Of a DNA stretch of 13,074 bases, positions 1 through 7,786 are shown piece after piece. Source of the DNA: an uncultured Lysobacteraceae bacterium (GTDB lineage: Bacteria; Pseudomonadota; Gammaproteobacteria; Xanthomonadales; Rhodanobacteraceae); NCBI GenBank assembly GCA_946480705.1, contig CAMLLF010000028.1, positions 1 through 13,074 on the forward strand. Direction: 5' to 3'. The notes under the pieces were generated by a model that had not been told where the DNA came from, made no database searches, and saw nothing but the letters and a program-made list of their open reading frames with translations. The position numbers were made by a program, and so were the translations under genes. The first letter of the stretch is position 1; each line of letters begins with the position of its first letter.

Positions 1-86
1 TCGCGATGGAAGAAGGTCTGCGCTTCGCGATTCGCGAAGGCGGCCGCACCGTCGGCGCCGGCGTCGTCGCCAAGATCTTCGCGTAA
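1..86 (+). CDS. tuf: Elongation factor Tu, C-terminal end (partial)
   Basis: The window opens inside a reading frame (first complete codon at 3) that gives AMEEGLRFAIREGGRTVGAG and then VVAKIFA before a TAA stop at 84-86. This is the C-terminal strand of EF-Tu domain 3, the GTPase that delivers aminoacyl-tRNA to the ribosomal A site. Only 28 codons are present, so the GTPase domain cannot be assessed. Its position directly upstream of rpsJ is the usual join of the str operon (rpsL-rpsG-fusA-tuf) to the S10 operon. The identification rests on the highly conserved REGGRTVGAGVV ending and is secure despite the short piece. Confidence 0.95.
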   Translation, partial: AMEEGLRFAIREGGRTVGAGVVAKIFA

Positions 87-101
87 CAGACAGCGGTATT
101 C

Positions 102-125
102 GCCGTCCCGCCAGAAGCGGGCGGC
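102..125 (+). other. GC-rich hairpin downstream of tuf
   Basis: GCCGTCCCGC (102-111) pairs with GCGGGCGGC (117-125) around a CAGAA loop, giving 9 pairs with T106 bulged. No T run follows. It lies 16 bp after the tuf stop. It could be a 3'-end stabiliser or part of a Rho-dependent end of the str transcript. It is not a canonical intrinsic terminator. Confidence 0.5.
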
Positions 126-132
126 CCCTACA

Positions 133-166
133 GCGAAAAGAGGCACAGGATGTGCCTCGTGTTCGC
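133..166 (+). other. Extended hairpin in the tuf-rpsJ intergenic region
   Basis: GAGGCACA (140-147) and TGTGCCTC (151-158) form a perfect 8-bp stem with a GGA loop. GCGAA (133-137) and TTCGC (162-166) add five more pairs across a small internal loop. The structure is upstream of the S10 promoter, so it would be transcribed only from tuf. A transcript 3' end or processing site is plausible. There is no U tract, so intrinsic termination is not supported. Confidence 0.5.
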
Positions 167-191
167 CAGACACGGAGTCGTCGCGTATCGA

Positions 192-206
192 GCCCGCTTG
201 ACGGGC
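192..206 (+). promoter_or_regulatory. Inverted repeat centred on the S10 promoter -35 element
   Basis: GCCCG (192-196) and CGGGC (202-206) are perfect inverted arms separated by CTTGA. The dyad overlaps the -35 hexamer TTGACG at 198-203. In GC-rich DNA such a short dyad can arise by chance. Its placement is what would be expected of an operator, and no regulator is identified. Confidence 0.3.
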
Positions 207-226
207 GCCTTTGCGCGTACTACACT
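198..226 (+). promoter_or_regulatory. Predicted sigma70 promoter of the S10-spc operon
   Basis: TTGACG (198-203, consensus TTGACA) is followed by exactly 17 bp and TACACT (221-226, consensus TATAAT). Transcription would start near 232-234, giving a leader of about 95 nt before rpsJ. It is the best sigma70-like element seen between tuf and rpsJ and is well placed for the long ribosomal-protein operon downstream. The start point is inferred from spacing only. Confidence 0.75.
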
Positions 227-235
227 TTCATGTCT

Positions 236-269
236 GGGCGGACCAGTTTACTGGTCTGCCCGATTTTTT
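236..269 (+). terminator. Terminator-like hairpin plus T6 run in the S10 leader (candidate attenuator)
   Basis: GGGCGGACCAG (236-246), loop TTTA, CTGGTCTGCCC (251-261) form an 11-bp stem with one G-U pair. A T6 run follows at 264-269, two bases after the stem. In form this is an intrinsic terminator, but it lies about 4 nt after the predicted start of the S10 transcript, so every S10 transcript would have to read through it. It could therefore be an attenuator, a terminator for read-through from tuf, or a 5' stabilising hairpin. The E. coli S10 operon is attenuated in its leader by L4. Whether this element serves the same role is inference. Confidence 0.6.
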
Positions 270-270
270 G

Positions 271-299
271 GGGAGCGGCACATGAAGTTGCCGCCTCCC
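271..299 (+). other. Second hairpin in the rpsJ 5' leader
   Basis: GGGAGCGGC (271-279) pairs with GCCGCCTCCC (290-299), 9 pairs with C295 bulged, around a 10-nt loop. It follows the terminator-like hairpin directly and ends 15 nt before the rpsJ Shine-Dalgarno AAGGAT (315-320). With the first hairpin it fills most of the predicted leader, so this is a structured leader suited to autogenous control. Confidence 0.5.
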
Positions 300-327
300 G
301 TCGCTCTTTTACTGAAGGATTTCGGCC

Positions 328-639
328 ATGGCGGACCAAAAGATCCGTATTCGACTGAAGGCATTCGATCATCGCCTGATCGATCGCTCCGCGAGTGAAA
401 TCGTGGAGACCGCGAAGCGTACCGGCGCCCAGGTGCGCGGTCCCATTCCGCTGCCGACCAAGATCGAACGCTACACCGTTCTGGTGTCGCCGCACGTCGA
501 CAAAGACGCGCGTGACCAGTACGAGACGCGCACCCACAAGCGCGTGCTGGATATTGTCGATCCCAATGACAAGACCGTGGACGCCCTGATGAAGCTCGAC
601 CTCGCCGCCGGCGTGGACGTGCAAATCAAGCTGTACTGA
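328..639 (+). CDS. rpsJ: 30S ribosomal protein S10 (uS10)
   Basis: The 103-residue product begins [19 protein letters not shown] and ends with VDVQIKLY, matching the usual bacterial S10 in length and content. S10 sits in the head of the 30S subunit. In E. coli it also pairs with NusB in Nus-factor antitermination, a family role not testable here. The extended loop with [13 protein letters not shown] is visible around residues 40-52. The start ATG at 328 has AAGGAT at 315-320, 7 nt upstream. It is the first gene of the operon, with a predicted promoter about 100 bp upstream. Confidence 0.97.
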   Translation: MADQKIRIRLKAFDHRLIDRSASEIVETAKRTGAQVRGPIPLPTKIERYTVLVSPHVDKDARDQYETRTHKRVLDIVDPNDKTVDALMKLDLAAGVDVQIKLY

Positions 640-672
640 GTCCGGGCGTAACACAGGCAACAGGACACGAAC

Positions 673-1227
673 ATGAGTATCGGATTGGTTGGCCGCAAGT
701 GCGGCATGAGCCGAGTCTTCACCGAAGACGGTCGCTCGATTCCGGTGACCCTGATCGAAGCGCTGGTAAACAAGGCGGCCGCAGGTCATTACGCCAAAGC
801 CAAGGTCGAAGCCGGCCGTGGTCTCTGGGAATTCCGCGTCGACGCGGCCGAAGTCGGCACGTTCAACGTCGGCGGCGAAGTGAAGGCCGATGAGGTCTTC
901 AAGGTCGGCCAGAAGGTCGACGTCCAGGGCGTCAGCAAGGGCAAGGGCTTCCAGGGCACCATCAAGCGCTGGAATTTCACGATGGGTGACGCGAGCCACG
1001 GTAACTCGCTGTCGCATCGCGCGCCGGGTTCTATCGGCCAGCGTCAGACGCCGGGCCGCGTGTTTCCGGGCAAGAAGATGTCTGGCCACATGGGCAACGT
1101 CACGCGTTCGGCCATGAATCTCGAAGTCGTGCAGATCGACACCGAGCGCCACCTGATCGCCGTCAAGGGCGCGGTGCCGGGTGCGACCGGCGGCGACGTC
1201 ATCATCCGCGCGGCTGCCAAGGCCTGA
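673..1227 (+). CDS. rplC: 50S ribosomal protein L3 (uL3) with an internal in-frame deletion
   Basis: The product is clearly L3: it starts [20 protein letters not shown] and keeps the [20 protein letters not shown] and [20 protein letters not shown] core that reaches toward the peptidyl-transferase centre. It is only 184 residues long, against about 209-215 in the family. TLIEA (residues 26-30) runs straight into LVNKAAAGH, whereas E. coli L3 (from memory) has about 29 further residues there, including the NRVTQVK and DGY-AIQV-TG segments of the N-terminal beta-barrel. The join is near 757-765 and keeps frame, so it looks like an 87-bp loss. The start is fixed by AGGA at 662-665 and an in-frame TAA at 649-651. 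L3 nucleates 50S assembly, so the protein as written is probably defective, or the sequence is wrong. Confidence 0.93.
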   Translation: MSIGLVGRKCGMSRVFTEDGRSIPVTLIEALVNKAAAGHYAKAKVEAGRGLWEFRVDAAEVGTFNVGGEVKADEVFKVGQKVDVQGVSKGKGFQGTIKRWNFTMGDASHGNSLSHRAPGSIGQRQTPGRVFPGKKMSGHMGNVTRSAMNLEVVQIDTERHLIAVKGAVPGATGGDVIIRAAAKA

Positions 1228-1238
1228 GGAGCGACGCC

Positions 1239-1844
1239 ATGGAACTCAATGTTATCGGTGCCTCGCCGCTGAACGTTTCCGATGCCGTGTTCGGCAAGGA
1301 ATTTCGCGGTGATCTCGTGCACCAGGTCGTTACGGCCTATCGCAACGCCGCTCGTGCGGGCACGAAGGCGCAGCTGTCGCGCTCGGAAGTCTCCGGCACG
1401 ACGAAGAAGTTCAAGAAGCAGAAGGGCGGCGGTGCTCGTCACGGCGATTACCGCGCTCCGATCTTCGTCGGCGGTGGTGTCGCATTCGCTGCGAAGCCGC
1501 GTGACTTCTCGCAGAAGGTCAACAAGAAGATGTTTCGCGGCGCGCTCGCCTCGATCCTGTCCGAGCTGATCCGTCAGGATCGTCTGAAGGTCGTGACCGA
1601 GTTCGACGTCGATGCGCCGAAGACCAAAGGTCTTGTGGCGAAGCTTGGCGAGATGAACTTCACCGGCAAGACGATCATCGTCAGCGAGAACGTCAGCGAG
1701 AATCTTTATCTCGCGGCGCGCAACAACCACAAAGTGCTTGAAGTCGTCGACACCAACGCGCTGAACCCGGTCGCCCTCGTGCGTGCCGATCACGTCGTCG
1801 TGACGGTCGACGCGGTGAAGAAGATCGAGGAGTGGCTGGCATGA
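1239..1844 (+). CDS. rplD: 50S ribosomal protein L4 (uL4)
   Basis: The 201-residue product has the normal L4 length. The globular domain carries [10 protein letters not shown] near the N-terminus. The long loop that lines the peptide exit tunnel lies roughly at residues 43-90 with [14 protein letters not shown], and [16 protein letters not shown] follows. The [11 protein letters not shown] form, rather than the enterobacterial loop sequence, resembles Xanthomonadaceae as I recall them. In E. coli free L4 represses the S10 operon at its leader. The gene follows rplC by 11 bp with GAGGAG (1226-1231) overlapping the rplC stop, and its own stop overlaps the rplW start. Confidence 0.97.
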   Translation: MELNVIGASPLNVSDAVFGKEFRGDLVHQVVTAYRNAARAGTKAQLSRSEVSGTTKKFKKQKGGGARHGDYRAPIFVGGGVAFAAKPRDFSQKVNKKMFRGALASILSELIRQDRLKVVTEFDVDAPKTKGLVAKLGEMNFTGKTIIVSENVSENLYLAARNNHKVLEVVDTNALNPVALVRADHVVVTVDAVKKIEEWLA

Positions 1845-2131
1845 ACGAGCGTCTCCTTAATGTGATTCGTGCGCCGCGCATTTCTGAGAAGACTGCGCGT
1901 CTGGCCGAATCCAACCAGTATGTGTTCGAAGTCGCGTCGACTGCGACCAAAGCCGACGTGAAGGCGGCCATCGAGCAGCTGTTCAGCGTCACTGTCGAGG
2001 CGGTCAATGTGGTCAATGCCAAAGGCAAGACCAAGACCTTCCGTTTCCGTTCGGGCCGTCGTTCCGACCAGCGCAAGGCGTATGTCCGCCTCGCCGAAGG
2101 TCAGAGCATCGACGTAACGGCCAAGGCCTAA
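1841..2131 (+). CDS. rplW: 50S ribosomal protein L23 (uL23)
   Basis: The product is 96 residues, [20 protein letters not shown] onward, with the conserved ISEKT motif and the [24 protein letters not shown] loop region split across two segments. L23 sits at the tunnel exit and docks SRP and trigger factor. I chose ATG 1841 over the in-frame GTG at 1832 because it forms an ATGA overlap with the rplD stop (1842-1844) and has GAGGAG at 1827-1832 with normal spacing. The overlap suggests translational coupling to rplD. Confidence 0.96.
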   Translation: MNERLLNVIRAPRISEKTARLAESNQYVFEVASTATKADVKAAIEQLFSVTVEAVNVVNAKGKTKTFRFRSGRRSDQRKAYVRLAEGQSIDVTAKA

Positions 2132-2143
2132 GGTGGGAAACCC

Positions 2144-2971
2144 ATGGCACTGATTGATTACAAGCCGACTTCTGCTGGACGCCGCGCGATGGTTCGCGTG
2201 GTCACGCCGGGCCTCCACAAGGGCTCGCCGTATGCCGCACTGACCGAAGCGCAGAACAAGACCGGCGGCCGCAACAACAACGGTCGCATCACCACCCGTC
2301 ACAAGGGCGGCGGTTCCAAGCAGCACTACCGCGTCATCGATTTCAAGCGCGACAAGGAAGGCATCCCGGCTCGCGTTGAACGTCTCGAGTACGATCCGAA
2401 CCGCACTGCGCATATCGCGTTGCTGTGTTACGCCGACGGCGAGCGTCGCTACATCATCGCGCCGAAGGGCGTGAAGGAAGGCGATCAGCTGATGGCCGGC
2501 CGCGATGCACCGATCAAGGTCGGCAACGCGCTGCCGCTGCGCAATATCCCGGTCGGTTCGACCGTGCATTGCATCGAAATGAAGCCGGGCAAGGGCGCGC
2601 AGATCGCGCGTGCTGCCGGCGGCTCGGCTCAGCTCGTTGCGCGCGAAGGTGGCTACGCCACGCTGCGCCTGCGTTCGGGCGAAATGCGCAAGGTTCCGGC
2701 TGACTGCGTCGCGACGCTGGGCGAAGTCGGTAATTCCGAGCACAACCTCGAGAACATCGGCAAGGCCGGTGCGCAGCGTTGGCGCGGAGTTCGTCCGACC
2801 GTTCGCGGTGCGGCGATGAACCCGGTCGACCATCCGCACGGTGGTGGTGAGGCCCGCGCCGGACAGGGTAACCCGCATCCGGTGTCGCCGTGGGGCATGC
2901 CGACCAAGGGCTACAAGACGCGCAAGAACAAGCGCACTTCCCAGTTCATCGTGCGCGATCGTCGCGGCTGA
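2144..2971 (+). CDS. rplB: 50S ribosomal protein L2 (uL2)
   Basis: The 275-residue protein has full family length. The N-terminal RNA-binding domain has the [20 protein letters not shown] stretch, and the C-terminal domain has [20 protein letters not shown] near residues 225-244. The latter includes the histidine region placed close to the peptidyl-transferase centre in family studies. The tail [18 protein letters not shown] is normal. L2 is needed for subunit joining and peptide-bond formation. AAGGTGGG at 2130-2137 precedes the ATG, overlapping the rplW stop. Confidence 0.97.
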   Translation: MALIDYKPTSAGRRAMVRVVTPGLHKGSPYAALTEAQNKTGGRNNNGRITTRHKGGGSKQHYRVIDFKRDKEGIPARVERLEYDPNRTAHIALLCYADGERRYIIAPKGVKEGDQLMAGRDAPIKVGNALPLRNIPVGSTVHCIEMKPGKGAQIARAAGGSAQLVAREGGYATLRLRSGEMRKVPADCVATLGEVGNSEHNLENIGKAGAQRWRGVRPTVRGAAMNPVDHPHGGGEARAGQGNPHPVSPWGMPTKGYKTRKNKRTSQFIVRDRRG

Positions 2972-2983
2972 TAGGTACTCATC

Positions 2984-3262
2984 ATGGCTCGTTCACTGAA
3001 GAAAGGTCCGTTCATCGATCTTCACCTGCAGAAGAAGGTGGAGGCCGCTGCGGCTGCCAACAACAAGCGCCCGATCAAGACCTGGTCGCGCCGTTCGATG
3101 ATCCTGCCGCAGATGGTCGGTCTCACGATCGCTGTCCACAACGGCAAGGCTCACATTCCGGTGCTGATCAACGAAAACATGGTCGGCCACAAGCTCGGCG
3201 AGTTCGCCGTGACCCGTACGTTCAAGGGTCACTCCGGCGACAAGAAAGCCGATAAGAAGTAA
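2984..3262 (+). CDS. rpsS: 30S ribosomal protein S19 (uS19)
   Basis: The 92-residue product opens [19 protein letters not shown] and contains [22 protein letters not shown] and [20 protein letters not shown], the standard S19 signatures. S19 forms a head complex with S13 near the A site and the inter-subunit bridge region. The Shine-Dalgarno is weak (TAGGT, 2972-2976), so translation probably depends on coupling to rplB 12 bp upstream. Confidence 0.97.
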   Translation: MARSLKKGPFIDLHLQKKVEAAAAANNKRPIKTWSRRSMILPQMVGLTIAVHNGKAHIPVLINENMVGHKLGEFAVTRTFKGHSGDKKADKK

Positions 3263-3273
3263 GGGGCACTGCG

Positions 3274-3609
3274 ATGGAAACCAAAGCAATCCTGCGCAGC
3301 GCGCGCATTTCGCCGCAGAAGGTCCGCCTGGTCGCCGACCAGGTCCGTGGCATGCCGGTCGACCGCGCCACCAATCTGCTCACGTTCAGCGACAAGAAGG
3401 CGGCGCACCTCGTCAAGAAGGTGCTGCTGTCGGCTATCGCTAATGCCGAGAACAACGACGGCGCCGATGTCGACGAGCTGAAGGTCGCGAAGATCTTCGT
3501 CGACGAAGGCCCGACCCTGAAGCGTTTCGCCGCCCGCGCCAAGGGTCGTGGCACGCGCATCATCAAGCGGACCAGCCACATCACTGTGGTTGTCGGTACC
3601 GGCAGCTAA
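3274..3609 (+). CDS. rplV: 50S ribosomal protein L22 (uL22)
   Basis: The 111-residue product has the [18 protein letters not shown] start and the beta-hairpin loop [20 protein letters not shown] that lines the exit tunnel, the usual site of macrolide-resistance changes in this family. No insertion or deletion is seen in the loop. AAGGGG (3261-3266) overlaps the rpsS stop and sets the ATG at 3274. Confidence 0.97.
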   Translation: METKAILRSARISPQKVRLVADQVRGMPVDRATNLLTFSDKKAAHLVKKVLLSAIANAENNDGADVDELKVAKIFVDEGPTLKRFAARAKGRGTRIIKRTSHITVVVGTGS

Positions 3610-3626
3610 GCGAAGGACTTAGAACG

Positions 3627-4334
3627 ATGGGTCACAAAGTTCATCCTACCGGTATCCGCCTTGGCATAGCCAAGGAGTGGAACTCCAAGTGGTACGCCAA
3701 CAAGCGTGATTTCGCCGGCTACTTGGCCGCCGACCTCAAGGTTCGCGACGTACTGAAAAAGAAGCTTGCTCAGGCCGGCATCAGCAAGATCCTGATCGAG
3801 CGTCCGGCGAAGACCGCTCGCGTAACGATCCACACCGCCCGTCCGGGCGTGGTGATCGGCAAGAAGGGCGAAGACATCGAGAAGCTGCGCAAGGAGGTCT
3901 CGGCGATCATGGGCGTCCCCGCTCATATCAACGTGACCGAAGTGCGCAAGCCGGAACTCGATGCGCAGCTCGTTGCCGAATCGATCGCGCAGCAGCTCGA
4001 GCGCCGCATCATGTTCCGTCGCGCCATGAAGCGCGCGGTGCAGAACGCGATGCGCATCGGCGCGCTGGGCATCAAGGTCAACGTTGCCGGCCGACTGAAC
4101 GGCGCGGAAATCGCGCGTTCGGAGTGGTACCGCGAAGGTCGTGTGCCGCTGCACACCCTGCGCGCCGACATCGACTATGGCTTCGCGGAAGCGACCACCA
4201 CCTACGGCATCATCGGCATCAAGGTGTGGGTCTACAAGGGCGAAATCTTCGACCTCGCACAGGCGGCTGAAGCTGCCAAGGCAGAGGCGAGCGAAGAGCG
4301 TCCGCAGCGCCGCGCGCCGAAGCAAGGAGCCTGA
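3627..4334 (+). CDS. rpsC: 30S ribosomal protein S3 (uS3)
   Basis: The 235-residue product starts [14 protein letters not shown]. It carries a KH domain with the GKKG loop at residues 78-81 and a C-terminal domain with [20 protein letters not shown] and [15 protein letters not shown]3 lines the mRNA entry channel and has helicase-like basic residues there. The C-terminal tail is alanine-, glutamate- and arginine-rich, as is common in proteobacteria. GAAGGA at 3612-3617 gives the start. Confidence 0.97.
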   Translation: MGHKVHPTGIRLGIAKEWNSKWYANKRDFAGYLAADLKVRDVLKKKLAQAGISKILIERPAKTARVTIHTARPGVVIGKKGEDIEKLRKEVSAIMGVPAHINVTEVRKPELDAQLVAESIAQQLERRIMFRRAMKRAVQNAMRIGALGIKVNVAGRLNGAEIARSEWYREGRVPLHTLRADIDYGFAEATTTYGIIGIKVWVYKGEIFDLAQAAEAAKAEASEERPQRRAPKQGA

Positions 4335-4336
4335 TC

Positions 4337-4750
4337 ATGCTGCAACCCAAGCGTACCAAGTACCGCAAGGTATTTAAGGGCCGCAACGACGGCCTGAGCT
4401 TCGTCGCGAACAAGGTGAGCTTCGGCGAGTACGGTCTGAAGTCGACCGAGTTCGGCCAACTGACCTCGCGTCAGATCGAAGCCGCCCGTCGCTGCATCAC
4501 CCGTTTCGTCAAGCGCGGCGGCAAGCTGTGGATCCGCGTCTTCCCGGACAAGCCGATTACCAAGAAGCCGATCGAAGTCCGAATGGGCGCCGGTAAGGGT
4601 AACGTCGAGTACTGGGTCGCTCCGATCCAGCCGGGCCGCATGCTGTACGAAATCGAGGGCGTCGATGAAGCCGCCGCACGCGAAGCGTTCCGCCTCGCCG
4701 CTGCCAAGCTCTCGGTCAAGACCCAATTCGTGACCCGCACGGTGCTGTGA
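4337..4750 (+). CDS. rplP: 50S ribosomal protein L16 (uL16)
   Basis: The 137-residue product starts [19 protein letters not shown] and has [36 protein letters not shown] and [10 protein letters not shown], all diagnostic. L16 organises the A-site tRNA region and the 5S rRNA-proximal face. The arginine in EVRMG corresponds to the residue hydroxylated in E. coli L16. Whether that happens here is unknown. It begins 2 bp after rpsC with AAGGAG inside the rpsC end (4324-4329). Its TGA shares a base with the rpmC ATG. Confidence 0.97.
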   Translation: MLQPKRTKYRKVFKGRNDGLSFVANKVSFGEYGLKSTEFGQLTSRQIEAARRCITRFVKRGGKLWIRVFPDKPITKKPIEVRMGAGKGNVEYWVAPIQPGRMLYEIEGVDEAAAREAFRLAAAKLSVKTQFVTRTVL

Positions 4751-4935
4751 TGGAACTGAAAGAACTTCGTACCAAGTCCGCGCAGGACCTCACCGCCCAC
4801 CTCGGCGAACTGCGCAACGAGCAGTTCAAGCTGCGCATGCAGAAGGGCTCCGGCCAGCTGACCCAGACGCATCAGATTTTGCGCGTTCGCCGCGAGATCG
4901 CGACGGTCAAGATGCTGCTCGGCCAGAAGAAGTAA
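4750..4935 (+). CDS. rpmC: 50S ribosomal protein L29 (uL29)
   Basis: The 61-residue helical hairpin protein starts [20 protein letters not shown] and includes [17 protein letters not shown] and [12 protein letters not shown], as expected. L29 lies next to L23 at the tunnel exit. I chose ATG 4750 over the GTG at 4747 because L29 proteins start M-ELKELR and the ATG overlaps the rplP stop (TGATG), implying translational coupling. Confidence 0.95.
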   Translation: MELKELRTKSAQDLTAHLGELRNEQFKLRMQKGSGQLTQTHQILRVRREIATVKMLLGQKK

Positions 4936-4946
4936 GGACAGACGCC

Positions 4947-5210
4947 ATGACCGATAACGAAAAGGCTGTCCGCACCATTCAGGGTCGCGTGGTCAGCAAC
5001 AAGATGAGCAAGACGGTGACCGTGCTGGTCGAGCGCCAGGTGCAGCACGAGCTGTACGGCAAGATCATCCGCCGTTCCACCAAGTATCACGCTCACGACG
5101 AGAAGAACGAGTGTCAGGAAGGCGACGTCGTCCGCATCCAGGAATGCGCGCCGCTGTCCAAGACCAAGAACTTCCGCGTGGTCGAGATCGTCGCCCGCGC
5201 CGCGCAGTAA
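4947..5210 (+). CDS. rpsQ: 30S ribosomal protein S17 (uS17)
   Basis: The 87-residue OB-fold protein contains [54 protein letters not shown], matching S17 throughout. It binds 16S rRNA early in 30S assembly. AAGGA at 4934-4938 overlaps the rpmC stop. In E. coli this is the last gene of the S10 operon. Here rplN follows after only 23 bp. Confidence 0.97.
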   Translation: MTDNEKAVRTIQGRVVSNKMSKTVTVLVERQVQHELYGKIIRRSTKYHAHDEKNECQEGDVVRIQECAPLSKTKNFRVVEIVARAAQ

Positions 5211-5233
5211 GACAGGTCTGAGGAGAAACAATC

Positions 5234-5602
5234 ATGATTCAGATGCAGACCTACCTCGCGGCCGCCGACAACTCGGGCGCGCGCGAACTGATGTGTATCA
5301 AAGTGCTGGGCGGTTCGAAGCGTCGTTACGCCGCTATCGGCGACATCATCAAGGTCACGGTCAAGGATGCGATTCCGCGTGGCAAGGTGAAGAAGGGCGA
5401 GGTCTACGACGCGGTTGTCGTGCGCACCAAGAAGGGGGTGCGTCGCGCCGACGGTTCGCTGATCCGCTTCGACGGCAATGCTGCCGTCCTGTTGAACAAC
5501 AAGCTCGAGCCGATCGGCACGCGCATCTTCGGACCGGTCACGCGCGAACTGCGTGGCGAGAAGTTCATGAAGATCGTGTCGCTCGCGCCCGAAGTGCTGT
5601 AA
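5234..5602 (+). CDS. rplN: 50S ribosomal protein L14 (uL14)
   Basis: The 122-residue product starts [20 protein letters not shown] and keeps [28 protein letters not shown] and [14 protein letters not shown]14 helps form inter-subunit bridges and is the binding site of silencing factor RsfS in the family. GAGGAGA (5220-5226) is a strong Shine-Dalgarno. It is the first gene of the spc operon in E. coli, but here no promoter fits in the 23-bp gap, so it is co-transcribed with the S10 genes. Confidence 0.97.
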   Translation: MIQMQTYLAAADNSGARELMCIKVLGGSKRRYAAIGDIIKVTVKDAIPRGKVKKGEVYDAVVVRTKKGVRRADGSLIRFDGNAAVLLNNKLEPIGTRIFGPVTRELRGEKFMKIVSLAPEVL

Positions 5603-5615
5603 CGGGGTTTACGCC

Positions 5616-5930
5616 ATGAATCGTATCCGTAAGGGTGATCGCGTCGTCGTGATCACCGGCAAGAACAAAGGTCAGACAGGCGAAGTCGTGCGGATCGCGG
5701 AAGACCGCGTTTTCGTCGCCGGCCTGAATCTGATCAAGCGCCACACGAAGCCGAACCCGCAGGCGAACCAGCCGGGCGGCATCGTCGAGCGTGAGGCCTC
5801 CATCCATAATTCCAACGTGCAGCTGGTCAATCCGGCGACGGGCAAGGGCGAACGCGTCGGCTACAAAGTCCTCGAGGACGGCCGCAAGGTGCGTGTGTTC
5901 CGCAAGTCCGGCGAAATGGTTGACGCTTGA
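5616..5930 (+). CDS. rplX: 50S ribosomal protein L24 (uL24)
   Basis: The 104-residue product starts [19 protein letters not shown], the KOW motif of L24, and contains [12 protein letters not shown] and [18 protein letters not shown]24 is an initiator protein for 50S assembly. The Shine-Dalgarno is weak (ACGGGG around 5602-5607), consistent with coupling to rplN, whose stop is 13 bp upstream. Confidence 0.96.
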   Translation: MNRIRKGDRVVVITGKNKGQTGEVVRIAEDRVFVAGLNLIKRHTKPNPQANQPGGIVEREASIHNSNVQLVNPATGKGERVGYKVLEDGRKVRVFRKSGEMVDA

Positions 5931-5941
5931 GGATTGCCGTA

Positions 5942-6481
5942 ATGACCCGCCTTGAAAAACACTACAAAGATGTCGTCGTACCCAAGCTGATGGAACGCTT
6001 CGGCTACGCCAACGTCATGCAGGTGCCTCGTCTGACCAAGATCACGCTGAACATGGGCGTGGGCGAAGCGGTCGGCAACAAGAAGGTGCTTGAGAACGCC
6101 GTTGACGACATGGCCAAGATCTCGGGCCAGAAGCCGGTCACGACCAAGGCGCGCGTTTCGGTCGCCTCGTTCAAGATCCGCGAAGGCTGGCCGATCGGCT
6201 GCAAGGTCACGCTGCGCCGCGCGCACATGTTCGAGTTCCTCGATCGCCTGGTCAATGTGGCTCTGCCGCGCGTTCGCGACTTCCGCGGCGTGTCGGGTCG
6301 CGCGTTCGACGGCCGTGGCAACTACAACATGGGTATCAAGGAACAGATCATCTTCCCGGAAATCGACTTCGACCAGGTCGACGCCATGCGCGGCATGGAC
6401 ATCTCGATCGCCACGACGGCGAAGTCCGACGAAGAAGCCCGTGCCCTGCTCGAAGCGTTCAGCTTCCCGTTCCGCAACTGA
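5942..6481 (+). CDS. rplE: 50S ribosomal protein L5 (uL5)
   Basis: The 179-residue product starts [20 protein letters not shown] and has [40 protein letters not shown] and [19 protein letters not shown]5 binds 5S rRNA and contacts P-site tRNA. I chose ATG 5942 over an in-frame TTG at 5927 because GAGGA (5929-5933) is 8 nt upstream and the protein then starts like its family. In E. coli the S8 repressor site lies at the start of this gene. I did not find a convincing match. Confidence 0.96.
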   Translation: MTRLEKHYKDVVVPKLMERFGYANVMQVPRLTKITLNMGVGEAVGNKKVLENAVDDMAKISGQKPVTTKARVSVASFKIREGWPIGCKVTLRRAHMFEFLDRLVNVALPRVRDFRGVSGRAFDGRGNYNMGIKEQIIFPEIDFDQVDAMRGMDISIATTAKSDEEARALLEAFSFPFRN

Positions 6482-6497
6482 TTTCGAGGATTCCGAA

Positions 6498-6803
6498 ATG
6501 GCAAAGTCCTGCATGGTGAATCGCGAAGTCAAACGCGAGAAGCTTGCGAAGAAGTACGCCACGAAGCGCGCCGAACTCAAGAAGATCGTCGCCAGCGTCG
6601 ATGCGTCGTACGAAGATAAGATGGATGCAGCTGCAAAGCTGCAGAAGCTGCCGCGGGACTCCAGTCCGGCGCGTCAGCGCAATCGTTGTGAACTGACCGG
6701 CCGTAGCCGTGGCGTCTACCGCAAGTTCGGCCTCGGCCGCAACAAGCTGCGTGAGGCGACGATGCGCGGCGACGTACCCGGTCTGCGCAAAGCCAGCTGG
6801 TAA
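6498..6803 (+). CDS. rpsN: 30S ribosomal protein S14 (uS14), long zinc-free type
   Basis: The 101-residue product contains [39 protein letters not shown] and ends GLRKASW. The length and the absence of the paired CxxC motifs mark the long C-minus form typical of gammaproteobacteria. S14 sits in the 30S head near S3 and S10. GAGGA at 6486-6490 precedes ATG 6498. An in-frame reading from further upstream (6090) is an out-of-frame shadow of rplE and is rejected. Confidence 0.96.
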   Translation: MAKSCMVNREVKREKLAKKYATKRAELKKIVASVDASYEDKMDAAAKLQKLPRDSSPARQRNRCELTGRSRGVYRKFGLGRNKLREATMRGDVPGLRKASW

Positions 6804-6843
6804 TTTCCAGCGGATATCGGTGCTAACTTAAGGATTCACTTCA

Positions 6844-7239
6844 ATGAGCATGACTGATCCCATCGCCGACATGTTTACCCGGATTCGCAATGCCCAGCTC
6901 ACGGGCAAGGCGACGGTGCGCATGCCGAGCTCCAAGATCAAGCTGGCCCTGGCCAAGCTGCTGAAAGACGAAGGCTACATCCGCGACGCACAGGTCAACG
7001 ACGTCGAAGGAAAGCCGGAACTCGAAATCGCCCTGAAGTACTACCTGGGCAAGCCGGTCATCGAGCGTCTGGAGCGCGTGTCGCGTTCCGGTCTGCGCGT
7101 CTACCGCGGCAAGGACGCGCTGCCCAAGGTTCTGGGTGGTCTGGGCATCTCCATCGTTTCGACGTCGAGCGGCGTCATGACCGATGCGCAGGCACGGGCG
7201 AAGGGCCTGGGCGGCGAAGTCATCGGCCTGGTCGCCTAA
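6844..7239 (+). CDS. rpsH: 30S ribosomal protein S8 (uS8)
   Basis: The 131-residue product starts [19 protein letters not shown] and ends with the S8 signature [20 protein letters not shown] followed by [13 protein letters not shown]8 binds the central domain of 16S rRNA and in E. coli represses the spc operon. AAGGAT (6830-6835) is 8 nt from ATG 6844. A second in-frame ATG at 6850 is less likely, since E. coli S8 also starts MSM-DPIADM. Confidence 0.97.
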   Translation: MSMTDPIADMFTRIRNAQLTGKATVRMPSSKIKLALAKLLKDEGYIRDAQVNDVEGKPELEIALKYYLGKPVIERLERVSRSGLRVYRGKDALPKVLGGLGISIVSTSSGVMTDAQARAKGLGGEVIGLVA

Positions 7240-7252
7240 GAGGAGATTGCCA

Positions 7253-7780
7253 ATGTCCCGCGTTGCAAAACTGCCGATCGCTCTGCCGAAGGGCGTCGAA
7301 TGTCAGGTGGCCGCCGATGGCGTCACCGTGAAGGGCCCGAAGGGCTCGCTGAAATCCGTCGCGTTCCCGGGTGTCGAAATCGCCCTGAACGGTACCGAGC
7401 TGACCTGCAAGCCCGTCGCGATTGCCGACGACAAGCTCGCCGGTACCGCGCGTGCCGTGATCAACAACATGGTCAAAGGCGTCAGCGAAGGCTATGTCCG
7501 CAAGCTCGAACTCGTCGGCGTCGGTTACCGCGCTGCGATGCAGGGTAAGGATCTGAGCCTTACGCTCGGCTTCTCGCACCCGGTCGTGTTCAAGGCGCCG
7601 GAAGGCGTCGCGCTTGAAACGCCGAGCCAGACCGAAATCCTGATCAAGGGTGCGGACAAGCAGGCCGTCGGCCAGGCCGCTGCCAAGATCCGTGGATTCC
7701 GTCCGCCGGAACCCTACAAGGGCAAGGGCGTGCGGTACTCCGGCGAGAAGATCACCTTGAAGGAAGCCAAGAAGGCCTAA
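7253..7780 (+). CDS. rplF: 50S ribosomal protein L6 (uL6)
   Basis: The 175-residue product has the two-domain L6 fold: [18 protein letters not shown] with VKGPKGSL at the start, [18 protein letters not shown] in the middle, and [20 protein letters not shown] at the C-terminus. It lies at the base of the L7/L12 stalk near the factor-binding site. AAGAGGAG (7238-7245) overlaps the rpsH stop. A perfect 9-bp hairpin follows 7 bp after its stop. Confidence 0.97.
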   Translation: MSRVAKLPIALPKGVECQVAADGVTVKGPKGSLKSVAFPGVEIALNGTELTCKPVAIADDKLAGTARAVINNMVKGVSEGYVRKLELVGVGYRAAMQGKDLSLTLGFSHPVVFKAPEGVALETPSQTEILIKGADKQAVGQAAAKIRGFRPPEPYKGKGVRYSGEKITLKEAKKA

Positions 7781-7786
7781 GCGTGA

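Noticed and set aside
150..398. Short forward frames in the tuf-rpsJ intergenic region
   Set aside because: They start upstream of the predicted promoter, run through both leader hairpins and overlap rpsJ out of frame. They lack a Shine-Dalgarno sequence and family resemblance.
220..1152. Long reverse-strand open frame opposite rpsJ and rplC (310 codons)
   Set aside because: It is antisense to two certain ribosomal genes. GC-rich codon bias readily leaves the opposite strand open. The product resembles no family I know.
5900..5990. E. coli-type S8 operator at the start of rplE
   Set aside because: I could not find a convincing counterpart of the S8-binding helix by eye. A structural search would be needed.
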